The notes under the pieces: model-generated
Database searches by the model: none
What the model saw: the letters and a program-made list of their open reading frames with translations, nothing else
Told to the model about the DNA's origin: nothing
Source of the DNA: Myxococcales bacterium FL481
Lineage (GTDB): Bacteria; Myxococcota_A; Polyangia; Nannocystales; Nannocystaceae
NCBI GenBank assembly: GCA_006508105.1
Contig: QKPP01000299.1
Location: 1-47,277, forward strand
Direction: 5' to 3'
Length of the DNA stretch: 47,277 nucleotides
Made by a program: the position numbers and the translations under genes
Part shown: positions 26,177 to 35,276 of the stretch, piece by piece
Layout: every line of letters starts with the position of its first letter
Numbering within the stretch: the stretch's first letter is position 1

Positions 26177-26206
26177 GGCGTTTCCACGTGAAGGCCGCTG
26201 CTGGGC

Positions 26207-27354
<1,148 letters not shown>

Positions 27355-27358
<4 letters not shown>

Positions 27359-27747
27359 GGTTGGCCCCCGCCGCTGACCCCCGGCGGCGTCGGCGGTTCC
27401 GGCGAATCCTCCTCGACGGCCTTGGGATCGGGCTGTTCACGTTGAACGCTTCTGCCCGCCTCGACGCGCTCGGCCTTGAGTTTCGCCTCCTCTGCCAGCT
27501 GGATCGCGCGGCTCCCGTAGTCGAAAGCCCGCTCGTACTCGCTGTAGGCCATCAACGTCTTCGATTGCTCGAGGTACGCGACGGCTCCCCAGTATTCGTA
27601 CGGGGCCAGCTCCTCGGCGCCGACGGCCTGCGCGGAAGCGACCGCGAAGTTGGCGTGTTTGGAGACCTTGCCCAGGTAGCCGAACGGCCCGCACGCAGCG
27701 AGGCCCAGCAGCAGCGTGGCCGCGCACGGTTTGAACAGAGAATGCAT
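27355..27747 (-). CDS. DUF4398-like lipoprotein
   Basis: The 130-residue product from the ATG at 27747 has a short lipoprotein signal (MHSLFKPCAATLLLGLAAC, Cys19). One helical domain (APYEYWGAVAYLEQSKTLMA, YSEYERAFDYGSRAIQLAEE) matches the DUF4398 pattern of paired helices seen also in the OmpA gene next door. The tail is Pro/Glu-rich. It overlaps the OmpA-family gene by 4 nt, so translation is probably coupled. DUF4398 proteins are often encoded next to OmpA proteins; their function is unknown. Confidence 0.78.
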
Positions 27748-28131
27748 GTTGGTGAGCACCAAGACTCCGTCGGAGGGCACGACGCGCGCGCCGGGGCCCT
27801 TTGGCCGGTAAGGGTAGCGGCGAAATCGCCGGCAAGATAGCAGGCGCGCGCGCTGCGGGTCAACTTGGAGGCCACGGGTCGATCCGCCCCGCCGACCGCC
27901 TCAACCCAGCGTTCCAGCCACTTTCGACCGGGTTCGGGATGCGGTGTGCGAGGCCGTCAACCGTGCCGGCGCAGGTCGACACGTCAGCGGGTACGACCCG
28001 ATCCGAGAGCCGAACCCGCGCGAACTCCGGTACCCGAGTGCCGACTCACGTCGCGTCGACCCCTGGCCCGGTGGTCGCGTCCCGCTGAGGGATTCGCGCG
28101 ACTCGGACCCGAGTTGCGTCTGCTCGCCGAC
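27748..28131. other. Divergent intergenic region with no recognised feature
   Basis: This stretch of about 380 bp separates the minus-strand envelope operon from a plus-strand cytochrome-like gene. Open frames cross it on both strands but have no recognisable protein features. No clear promoter boxes or RNA gene were found. Part of it could be coding if the downstream gene starts further upstream. Confidence 0.4.
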
Positions 28132-28635
28132 GTGGGGCCGGCTCGACCCGACGCGGCCGCGGCCCGCAATCGTCTTCACCGCCGACAACTCCGTGTTCGG
28201 GTGGTCACCGCAGTGCTGCGGGGCTTGCTGTCGAGCGCTTGCACCGAAGCCAGCTCTAGGCGTCGGGCAGGAACCGACGCCGGACCGCTCAGGCTGCACA
28301 CGCTCTTTGCTCCCGGAGATGTGTTCGAGCCGCAAGCGGGGTCGTGTTCGTGTCACGCGGGCCAAGACCCGCTGGCGACGGCTCGACTCAACCTGGCCAC
28401 GCCGGCGCGCGCGTGGGCATCGCTGACCCGTTCGCCACCCGCCACCACGGGCTTTCCCCTGGTGGCACCGCGGCGCCCGTCGAGCAGCCACCTCCTCCAC
28501 GTGTTGCTCCGGCAAGCCGACGGCCGCGCCCTCCGAGGCGTGTTGGGGCACCCCATGCCGCCCGACGAACCACTGCGCTACCCGGAGATCGTGACCATCG
28601 CCCGCTGGATCGCACACGGTGCTCGGCTCAACTAG
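28132..28635 (+). CDS. Small cytochrome-like lipoprotein with an altered haem motif
   Basis: The C-terminal 110 residues follow the planctomycete cytochrome pattern: FAPGDVFEP, CSCHAGQDPLATARLNL, APRRPSSSHLLHVLL, HPMPPDEPLRYPEIVTIARW and IAHGA. The haem motif is CSCH (residues 72-75), with one residue between the cysteines instead of two, so covalent haem binding is doubtful. The start is uncertain. A GTG at 28132 gives a basic N-region and a lipobox-like VLRGLLSSAC; a GTG at 28201 is the other option, and the frame is open to 27865. It is a lone gene converging on the lipoprotein at 28674. An indel or sequencing error at the motif is possible. Confidence 0.6.
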   Translation: MGPARPDAAAARNRLHRRQLRVRVVTAVLRGLLSSACTEASSRRRAGTDAGPLRLHTLFAPGDVFEPQAGSCSCHAGQDPLATARLNLATPARAWASLTRSPPATTGFPLVAPRRPSSSHLLHVLLRQADGRALRGVLGHPMPPDEPLRYPEIVTIARWIAHGARLN

Positions 28636-28673
28636 TGTCTGTCGGCGATGTCGGGTCGGCCCTGGGTCGAGGG

Positions 28674-29072
28674 CTACGGCGAAAGCTTCTGGTCCCGTTC
28701 GATCGCGGAGATCGTTTCGACCATACCTTCGAGTCGCTTGATCTTCGTATCGATGTCTTCGAGCTTGAGCTCGATATCCCGGCCCTTCGCGCCGAGCGAA
28801 CGCGCGTGTTCGTAGCGAGCTTGGGCTCGACGCAGCTCGTACAAGCAGTTGGCCGCGCGATCGGACGAGAGCGTGTTGTTGTTCGTCTCCGGGTCGAACC
28901 CGAGCCGGCACTGATGGCGCTCCGCATCGCCCTCGATCTTCAAGGCCTCGAGATACACGTCGTGGTGGTTTTCTCCGCACGCCCCCGCAAGCAAGCCGAT
29001 GGCCAGGCCGAACCCGGCCGGCCACGGGCGCCGCTGTTTCGCGCGCTGGGTTGGGTGCTTGGATCGCTCCAC
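28674..29072 (-). CDS. Small coiled-coil lipoprotein, unknown
   Basis: Starting at the GTG at 29072, the 132-residue protein has a basic N-region (MERSKHPTQRAKQRRPW), a hydrophobic core and lipobox LLAGAC (Cys32). The mature part has three Cys and an Asn-rich turn, then a long charged helix (LRRAQARYEHARSLG, IELKLEDIDTKIKRLEGMVE) likely to form a coiled coil. It converges on the cytochrome-like gene. No family is recognised. It stands out from the noise because signal, lipobox and heptad-like helix occur in order. Confidence 0.6.
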   Translation of the reverse strand: MERSKHPTQRAKQRRPWPAGFGLAIGLLAGACGENHHDVYLEALKIEGDAERHQCRLGFDPETNNNTLSSDRAANCLYELRRAQARYEHARSLGAKGRDIELKLEDIDTKIKRLEGMVETISAIERDQKLSP

Positions 29073-29520
29073 AAGCCGTTCGACAGCCGGACGACTTCGA
29101 AGTTCCCGCGGCTGCGCGCCATGCCCGCTCGGCCGCGAGCCGCGAGTCCCCGCGTACACGCGCCCACTCGCCCCCACGGCCATCGAACCGACGGCGGCAC
29201 CTCGGCGCGTCGCGGCTCAACCGGGCGCTCTCGCGGCCAGCCGCTCGCGCATACGCCACTGCGTTGTTCGGCGCCGGAGCGCTCTGGCCCTCGCCACGCT
29301 GAAACATTCGACGGCGCCGGTCGGTCTGAGCACGCATTGCCGAGTTGTGGATGCAGGATCGCATCGCAGTCCAATCGGCGCGACTCGTCTCCCGCTCGAG
29401 CCGATCGGCGCCTGCCCGCCCGGCTAGACAACCGCAACGACGCAGCGGTACTCACATGGAGCTCGCGGCGTTCAACGGCCCGTCTCGAGGTCCAATCACA
29501 ACGACAAGCCTCACAGCCCT
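29073..29520. other. Intergenic region with no recognised feature
   Basis: About 450 bp separate the coiled-coil lipoprotein gene (minus) and the sulfotransferase-like gene (plus). Several overlapping open frames are present, but none has a signal, motif or sensible composition. No tRNA, obvious promoter or repeat was seen. Confidence 0.45.
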
Positions 29521-30948
29521 ATGTACTTACTCCTTGCGCGCCCCCGAATCGGTTTCTTCCCCCTTCGTCACCTGGCTCTCGCCACCCTCGTCGCTGCGGT
29601 CGTGCCCGCCTGCAGCGGAAGCGTGAATGCGGAAGACTCGCTCAACGGCGGGGATGACGATGATCTCGAGGATGAGGAGACGGCGGGGCCCGGCCCGTTC
29701 GCGGATATCACGTCGCGACTCCACGAGCAGATCGACACCCTCATCGTCGTCGAGTGGACACAAGAGGCCCCCACCGAATCGAGTTTCGTCGAGTACAGTT
29801 TCGATGGGGGCGACGACTGGCTGACCTCCCCGAAAAAACCCGGACTGGCCGATGGGCACGTCCATCAAGAGTATCTGTTCGGCGTGCCGGAAGGCGCGGA
29901 CGTCGAGTTTCGCATCATCGCGCGCGACGACGGCAAGAAACTGGCGTCGGACATGTACGAGGAGACCAACGGCGAGGCTCCGGAGGCGATGCCCCGCCCC
30001 ATTGTCGAGCACTACGACCCCGACCTCGCCAGCGAGCATCGTTGGATGCTGGGCGCGGTGTCGGAGAAAGGCGAGCACGGCTATGGAGGCCCGCACTGGA
30101 TCTACATCGTCAACCGAGACGGCGACGTCACCTGGTACTACCGCCCCATCGGCGGCGACGTCGGTCAGCTCAACCAGGGTTTTTGGCCCCGGCTCGCCCG
30201 AGACGGCACGCATATCACGATCGATCGCCAGCATCGCACCAAGTTCGGCTCGTTGCTGTTCACCACCTTGGATCTGCAAACGCACCAAGCGGAGATCGAT
30301 CTCCCGTTTCAACAAGACTGCTACGACGTGACTCCCGAAGGGTCCGTCCTCTACAACAACGACGACGACGATAAGCTCTACGAGGTCTGGCCGGACGGTG
30401 ACACGCGGGAGGTCTGGGAGTGCCCCTTCGCGATGGGCTGCTACTCGAACACCGTCAACTACGACCCTGCGTCGGGAATGGTCTTTATGTCGTTCCCCTA
30501 CCCCAACACCGTGGCCCGCATCGACCTCGAGACCGGCGAGTACACGCTTTGGGGAGATCTTGGCGATTGGACCTTCGAGCCCAGCCACTTCGGCTTCGAC
30601 TTCAACCACTGGCCCAACATGACGCCGCAGGGCACGTTCATGGTGTCGTCGCATCTGCCGGGCACGGAGAGCCATCGATTCATGGAGTTCGAGGTCGACG
30701 AAGCCGCGCAGACGCTGCGTCGCATCTGGGACTACGGGGAGGGCACGACGGACTGGGCCGAAGAACGCGGGATGGTAGCTCGCGTCCCTGGCGGCAACGC
30801 CATCGCGAACTACGGGCCCACCGGCATCATCGTCGAAGTCACCCCGGATCAGCAGGTGGCGTGGCGCATCGTGTTCCCCGACCGGCTGCTGGGCAACAAC
30901 ATCTTGATCGATGACCTGCACGCCCTCAACCGCGGACCCCAAGGGTAG
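29521..30948 (+). CDS. Arylsulfotransferase-like lipoprotein (beta-propeller)
   Basis: The 475-residue protein has a lipoprotein signal ending VPAC (Cys31), an acidic linker (GGDDDDLEDEE) and a fibronectin/Ig-like beta domain (about 60-140). A propeller-like region follows with the ASST-type repeats HWIYIVNRDGDVTWYYRP, DCYDVTPEGSVLYNNDDDDK and VARVPGGNAIANYGPTGII. Conserved-looking His and Asn residues (FNHWPN, HLPGTESHRFMEFE, DDLHALN) lie where the family has its active site. PAPS-independent ASST enzymes move sulfate between phenols in the periplasm. No dsbL/dsbI genes, which accompany E. coli-type ASST, are adjacent, so the substrate and activity are uncertain. Confidence 0.62.
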   Translation: MYLLLARPRIGFFPLRHLALATLVAAVVPACSGSVNAEDSLNGGDDDDLEDEETAGPGPFADITSRLHEQIDTLIVVEWTQEAPTESSFVEYSFDGGDDWLTSPKKPGLADGHVHQEYLFGVPEGADVEFRIIARDDGKKLASDMYEETNGEAPEAMPRPIVEHYDPDLASEHRWMLGAVSEKGEHGYGGPHWIYIVNRDGDVTWYYRPIGGDVGQLNQGFWPRLARDGTHITIDRQHRTKFGSLLFTTLDLQTHQAEIDLPFQQDCYDVTPEGSVLYNNDDDDKLYEVWPDGDTREVWECPFAMGCYSNTVNYDPASGMVFMSFPYPNTVARIDLETGEYTLWGDLGDWTFEPSHFGFDFNHWPNMTPQGTFMVSSHLPGTESHRFMEFEVDEAAQTLRRIWDYGEGTTDWAEERGMVARVPGGNAIANYGPTGIIVEVTPDQQVAWRIVFPDRLLGNNILIDDLHALNRGPQG

Positions 30949-30979
30949 ACCGTCTCCCCGTTTGCCCGCTCAGCGCGTT

Positions 30980-31657
30980 ATGATGATTGATTTTGCGACA
31001 CTAGCGTTCTTCCGCTCGACCCCCGTCCTAAGCTTGCTGCTCGCGCTGGCCGCCGGCGTCGCCGCCTGCGATGGAGAAGACGGCGACGACGACGATGCGT
31101 CGATCGACGACGATGACGCGGCGGGCGATGACGACGACACGCCGGGCGACGACGACGATGCGCCGGGCGACGACGACGATGCGCCGGGCGACGACGATGA
31201 CGGCGGCCAGACCCTCGGCGAGTGCCGGATTGCCGGAGCTGGGCAATGGGCCGACAACCGCTACGTCGGCTACGTCGATTACATCTTGCTCGCGGACATG
31301 GGCGTCGGCGACGAGCTATGCCGGATGCGATTCGACGTCACCACGGTCGGCGACCCGGCGCAGCCCTGCGACTTTTGCTACTGGTCCACCGTCGTACAGC
31401 TGTCCAATCCCACCGCTATCGTCGACGTTGACAACCGCTGTGCCGACAGCGATCGGGGACTGACCGAGGCCGAGATCGCGAGGCTGACGGCCGCGGAAAC
31501 GGGCATGGGCTTCGCCGAGGAGGCGACCGGTCACGGGCAGATCCTCGTGCACTACGACCCGACCACCAGCACTTGGCCGGCCTCGGCGTTCGGGATTTGG
31601 GACGCAGACACCGGCGAGCTGACCTACGACAAGGTCGAGGGTTTTTGCTTCTACTGA
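30980..31657 (+). CDS. Asp-repeat lipoprotein, unknown
   Basis: The ATG at 30980 (or 30983) gives 225 residues with signal and lipobox AGVAAC (Cys30). A linker of about 45 residues consists of DDDD blocks, including four GDDDD(A/T)P units of 21 bp. The mature domain of about 140 residues has five Cys (for example CDFCYWSTVVQL) and aromatic beta-strands, and ends EGFCFY. This layout is common for surface lipoproteins in Myxococcota, where acidic linkers hold a domain away from the membrane. It lies 31 bp after the sulfotransferase-like gene and may be in one operon. The function is unknown. Confidence 0.72.
   Translation: MMIDFATLAFFRSTPVLSLLLALAAGVAACDGEDGDDDDASIDDDDAAGDDDDTPGDDDDAPGDDDDAPGDDDDGGQTLGECRIAGAGQWADNRYVGYVDYILLADMGVGDELCRMRFDVTTVGDPAQPCDFCYWSTVVQLSNPTAIVDVDNRCADSDRGLTEAEIARLTAAETGMGFAEEATGHGQILVHYDPTTSTWPASAFGIWDADTGELTYDKVEGFCFY
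31124..31201 (+). repeat. In-frame 21-bp repeats coding for GDDDDAP
   Basis: Three full 21-bp units and a partial fourth (from 31124, 31145, 31166 and 31187) encode GDDDDTP, GDDDDAP, GDDDDAP and GDDDDGG. They are nearly identical in DNA, which suggests recent expansion by slippage. Copy number may vary between strains. Confidence 0.85.
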
Positions 31658-31706
31658 TCGAGCTCGCTGCCCGATCCGTGGACCCGCCGGCAACACGAAG
31701 CAGCCC

Positions 31707-33701
31707 TCAGTTGGAAGGGGTTTGGCCCGCTCGTCGCCGAGCCGCCGTCGCGACGGACCCGTCGCCCTGCCGTTGGGCGACGTCGGCCAACCGACGCCAC
31801 CCACTCGATCGGTGAGGTCGCAGAAACACCGCCCGTTCGGCGAGTTCGCGGGCTTGCGGCAAGGTTGCGACGTCACGCGACAGGTACAACGCGAGGTTGA
31901 GCAGGGCCACGTGGCGATCGGGCTCGACGACGAGCGCCTCGCGGGTCACCGCGATCGCACGATCGCGCCGGCCCAATCGATCGTAGACGCCTCCTAGCGC
32001 GACCAGAGCACTCGGATGGTCGGGCGCGACGTCACGAACGACGGCGGTCAAGACCGCCTCGGCCTCCGCAAAGTCCCGCGGGTGACCGCGCGTGCTGACG
32101 CGGGCTCGAGCGTAGGCTGACAACGCGATCGCCACTCGTTGACGATCTGCCGGCGTCGCGTAGTCGTCGAGGAACCGTCGGATGCGGTCTTGGACCGCGA
32201 CCTTCGGCCAGCGTGGCGGAGCGCCGGTCGTGGACAAGGGCAGGTCCCAGGCCAGCGGTACGTCGGGCATCCCCGCCAGCACACCCGTGTGAGCGTGCTC
32301 GAATGCCACCGGGCCCTCCCACGCCGCCAGCAACTTGCCGACCCGGTCGGCGTCCGATCGACCCTCGCGCGCCGGTGCGAACGGGCCATCGCCGGCCGAC
32401 GAACCCGGCGAGCGGCGATGAAGGTGTTGGGCTGGAGCAAAGGTGACATCCGGCCGCGCCCCCTCGAGCACCCGGGCCGCCAAGAGCCCTCCGCTCAGAT
32501 CGTCGGACTGAGTGAGCACCACACTCCCCGGCGGGACCGTGCGGAGGGCCTCTCGCGCCCACATCCATGGCCCCCAAGACCGCGTGATGGTCATGTCGGC
32601 GGCGGACCGCATCCACACCGGACCCGCCACCGCCGCCCAGACCAGTGGAGCCAACGCCCAGCGGGCGCTGTGGCCGGCGAGAAACCGGCGGGAGAGCGTG
32701 TGGATCGAGAGGGTCGCCAGCAGTCCAGCGACCACGGCCAACGCGAGGCCAGTTTGGCGATCGCGACCTCCCATCGGGTTGACCGCGACGGCATAGAAGA
32801 GTTCGAGCGCCGCGACGGCGACCAGTCCGGTCGCCAACCGAACGTCCGCACGCTGCCGTCGCGGGCCAACGAACACGCCGAGACACAACACCGCCGCGAC
32901 CGGACCCACGTCTTCGAGCGCGCGGTGGAGGTTATCGCGCAAATAGAGCAACCACGGTCCGAGACTGGTCGGCCACATCTGATCGGCGTACGCATGACGA
33001 ATCGAGTCGGCCGACAAGTGCGACCACCAGCGTCCCAGCGAGCTGGGGTCTCCCCAGTTCGCAACCGGCTGCGTCGCGGCTCGCAACGGCAGCAGCAGGC
33101 CGGCTAAGCTCGCCGCAACCGCGCTGAGCGGGGCCCAAGGCGCCCAAGGCTGGCGTAGCCACATCGCGCGCAACCAGACCGGGGTCAACCCGAAAACCGC
33201 GAGCAGCCGCAGGTCGCCGAACCCGAGGGCCCCAAGCGACAGCGCCATCGTGCCGAGCAAGCGCCGGTGGAGCCGACGAGCTCGCGGCACCGCGGGATCG
33301 AATCCCCACACCGTGAAGAGCAGCAAACACGCCCCGAAGGTGTAGATCTCGAGCGTACGAGCGTGTCGGGTAAACGTCAGCGCCCCCAGCGTCAGGAGAG
33401 CCCCGCTGATGACAACCATCGGGTGCGCGCCACGGCGAGTGAGCAGGCGAGCCGCCAAGCCCACGGTCAAAGCGCCGAACAGACTCGAGACTAGCGTCAT
33501 GCGAAAACCGAGCGAACCCAGCGGGACGCTGGTCGCGAGGTGCACCAAGGGCAGAAAGCCGGGCGCCCCGGGAGGATGCATCACGCCGAATTCGCCGCCG
33601 GCGGCCGCGATCTGGCCGGCGTCGAGCCAAAAATGGGACGGCGAGCTGCCCAGCAGCAGCCACCCGAACGCCACGCAAGCGACGACTACCGCTAGACGCA
33701 C
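31707..33701 (-). CDS. DUF2723-family membrane glycosyltransferase-like protein with TPR tail
   Basis: The 664-residue protein has about ten hydrophobic segments in residues 1-370. The DUF2723 signature after the first segment is AGQIAAAGGEFGVMHPPGAPGF; in the family the acidic residue and the HPPG motif lie in the first periplasmic loop, as in GT-C glycosyltransferases. The C-terminal third is soluble, with helical repeats resembling TPRs (ALVALGGVYDRLGRRDRAIA). Such proteins are thought to transfer sugars from lipid carriers in the inner membrane; the acceptor is unknown. It is a single minus-strand gene divergent from ribF. Confidence 0.8.
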   Translation of the reverse strand: MRLAVVVACVAFGWLLLGSSPSHFWLDAGQIAAAGGEFGVMHPPGAPGFLPLVHLATSVPLGSLGFRMTLVSSLFGALTVGLAARLLTRRGAHPMVVISGALLTLGALTFTRHARTLEIYTFGACLLLFTVWGFDPAVPRARRLHRRLLGTMALSLGALGFGDLRLLAVFGLTPVWLRAMWLRQPWAPWAPLSAVAASLAGLLLPLRAATQPVANWGDPSSLGRWWSHLSADSIRHAYADQMWPTSLGPWLLYLRDNLHRALEDVGPVAAVLCLGVFVGPRRQRADVRLATGLVAVAALELFYAVAVNPMGGRDRQTGLALAVVAGLLATLSIHTLSRRFLAGHSARWALAPLVWAAVAGPVWMRSAADMTITRSWGPWMWAREALRTVPPGSVVLTQSDDLSGGLLAARVLEGARPDVTFAPAQHLHRRSPGSSAGDGPFAPAREGRSDADRVGKLLAAWEGPVAFEHAHTGVLAGMPDVPLAWDLPLSTTGAPPRWPKVAVQDRIRRFLDDYATPADRQRVAIALSAYARARVSTRGHPRDFAEAEAVLTAVVRDVAPDHPSALVALGGVYDRLGRRDRAIAVTREALVVEPDRHVALLNLALYLSRDVATLPQARELAERAVFLRPHRSSGWRRLADVAQRQGDGSVATAARRRAGQTPSN

Positions 33702-33767
33702 GCTTTAGTTTTTCATCCAGGGCACCACCCGACAAATTGTCGACCGCTACGCCGCGGGTCGTACGCG

Positions 33768-33776
33768 TGCTAGGTT
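33768..33776 (+). promoter_or_regulatory. Extended -10-like motif before ribF
   Basis: TGCTAGGTT lies 11 bp before the ribF start. Similar TGCTA motifs precede dapA (TGCTACGGT, 35249-35257) and the gene at 39767 (TGCTACACT, 39748-39756). No matching -35 box is obvious. If used, the leader would be only a few bases long. Confidence 0.25.
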
Positions 33777-33787
33777 CCGACCCTCGA

Positions 33788-34792
33788 ATGCAGATCCTCC
33801 ACGCGATCGGCCCGTTGCTTCCCGACTCGGCGGCATGTCTCGGGGCGTTCGACGGCCTGCACCGCGGACATCAGGCGTTGCTCAGTCGCGCTAGCCGGGC
33901 CTCGCGGCACACCGCATTGGTCACGTTCGACAACCACCCCGCGCACGTTCTCGCGCCAGAACACGCGCCTCCCCTGCTGCAACGCCCCGGACAGCGGGCT
34001 CGGGTATGCGAGCAGCTCGGGGTGAGTCAACTCGTGTTGCTACCGTTCGACCGCACGATGGCGTCACGCGGTGCCGTCGAGTTCGTGCGCGACGTACTCG
34101 CGCCGTTGCGCCTCGACGCGCTTGTCGTGGGCGCAGACTTTCGCTTCGGCCGCGGCCGCGATGGCACAGCGGGACACCTCGTCCAGCTCGGGGCCCGCTA
34201 CGGGATCGACGTCGCGGTGATCGAACCCGTCCCCGGCCCCGGTGACGCCCCTGCCAAGATCTCGTCGTCGACGATTCGCGCTGATGTGGCGGCCGGCGAA
34301 CTCGAAGCCGCCGCCACCGCGCTGGGGCGGTGGTACAGCGTCGAGGGCCGAGTGCAACGGGGTGCGGGACGTGGTCGCGGACTCGGGTTCCCCACCGCCA
34401 ATGTCGCCAGCCGGAGCGCTTTGTTGCCGCCCGACGGGGTCTATGTGGCCTTGCTCGCGGCCCTCGCCGCCGATGGTTCCCTCGCGTCGCCCGTGCACGC
34501 GGCCGTCGCCAACCTCGGCCCGGCGCCAACATTTCCTCAGGGGACTGGCGATGCGACAAGGGCCGATCTTGAGGTGCATGCGCTGGACGTAGACTTACGC
34601 CAAACGCTCTACGGCAGCGACGTCGAGGTGTGGTTGGGCCCGCGATTGCGCGATCCTCAGCGGTTCGCCTCGCCAGCCCAACTCCAACAAGCGATCGCCC
34701 ACGATATCGAGCGAGCGCGTGAGACGATCGGCTCCGATCCGACTCGACTGGCACTCGCTCGACTGCAGCCCGGAGCCGATCAGCGTGGCTAA
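33788..34792 (+). CDS. ribF: Bifunctional riboflavin kinase / FAD synthetase
   Basis: RibF makes FMN from riboflavin and then FAD. From the ATG at 33788 the protein has 334 residues. The N-terminal FAD-synthetase part has GAFDGLHRGHQALL (nucleotidyltransferase HxGH motif), VTFDNHPAHVL, VVGADFRFGRGRDG and KISSSTIRADVAAGELE. The C-terminal kinase has GRGRGLGFPTANV (the PTAN motif) and DGVYVALLAAL, and ends ARLQPGADQRG. The frame is open to 33737, but those residues are unlike the family. The next gene overlaps its 3' end by 8 nt. Confidence 0.95.
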   Translation: MQILHAIGPLLPDSAACLGAFDGLHRGHQALLSRASRASRHTALVTFDNHPAHVLAPEHAPPLLQRPGQRARVCEQLGVSQLVLLPFDRTMASRGAVEFVRDVLAPLRLDALVVGADFRFGRGRDGTAGHLVQLGARYGIDVAVIEPVPGPGDAPAKISSSTIRADVAAGELEAAATALGRWYSVEGRVQRGAGRGRGLGFPTANVASRSALLPPDGVYVALLAALAADGSLASPVHAAVANLGPAPTFPQGTGDATRADLEVHALDVDLRQTLYGSDVEVWLGPRLRDPQRFASPAQLQQAIAHDIERARETIGSDPTRLALARLQPGADQRG

Positions 34793-35228
34793 CGACGATC
34801 GCCTCGCCAGCCCGACGTTGGCCTTGCTGTACATCGCGCAGGGACACGTTAAGCGCGCGCGAGAGGTCGTCGACGCGCTCTTGGAAGAAGACCCGCGACA
34901 CGGCGCGGCACTTGCGATGCGAGCTCGACTCAGCCCACGGCCAAGCGTGAGCGCGAAGGTCGACGCGCGTACCGGTGAACTCGCGATCCGCTGGCACATC
35001 GTTGACCGCGCAAACCTCCCCGCATCGCTGCACGTGGTCATCGCGGCCTGGTCGGAAAACGACTGCGCCGCGGCCGTGCGCGTGACGTCCACCCCGTGCG
35101 ACGCCCCGCGAGGGTCGACCGTCGTCGCCCCGCCCATGTCGACAGGGGCCATGACGGTGTGCCTCGCCGGATTGGACGAGTCGCGCCGCTTCGTGCCCGT
35201 GGCCGTCGCCGAGCCGCTGAGCTGGTAG
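34785..35228 (+). CDS. Small TPR-like protein encoded over the end of ribF
   Basis: A GTG at 34785, inside the last codons of ribF, starts a 147-residue protein. Its N-terminus has one strong TPR-like unit (LASPTLALLYIAQGHVKRARE, then VVDALLEEDPRHGAALAMRA). The remainder is a beta-rich domain (RTGELAIRWHIVDRANLPAS) that resembles a small Ig-like fold. The TPR/beta combination recalls conserved myxobacterial hypothetical proteins. The 8-nt overlap suggests translational coupling with ribF. The function is unknown; no signal peptide is seen. Confidence 0.7.
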   Translation: MANDDRLASPTLALLYIAQGHVKRAREVVDALLEEDPRHGAALAMRARLSPRPSVSAKVDARTGELAIRWHIVDRANLPASLHVVIAAWSENDCAAAVRVTSTPCDAPRGSTVVAPPMSTGAMTVCLAGLDESRRFVPVAVAEPLSW

Positions 35229-35276
35229 CCACGCCCTCACGACCCCTGTGCTACGGTCGCCGGCACCAAACCGTCT

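Noticed and set aside
27901..29364. 487-codon minus-strand frame over the cytochrome-like gene and gap
   Set aside because: The composition is Arg/Gly/Ser-rich without motifs and it overlaps two better-supported genes.
29527..30942. 471-codon minus-strand frame opposite the sulfotransferase-like gene
   Set aside because: It mirrors the plus-strand gene almost exactly, has no signal or motif, and is a shadow.
31124..31201. Repeat array considered as a CRISPR-like element
   Set aside because: The units are contiguous 21-bp coding repeats in one reading frame, with no spacers.
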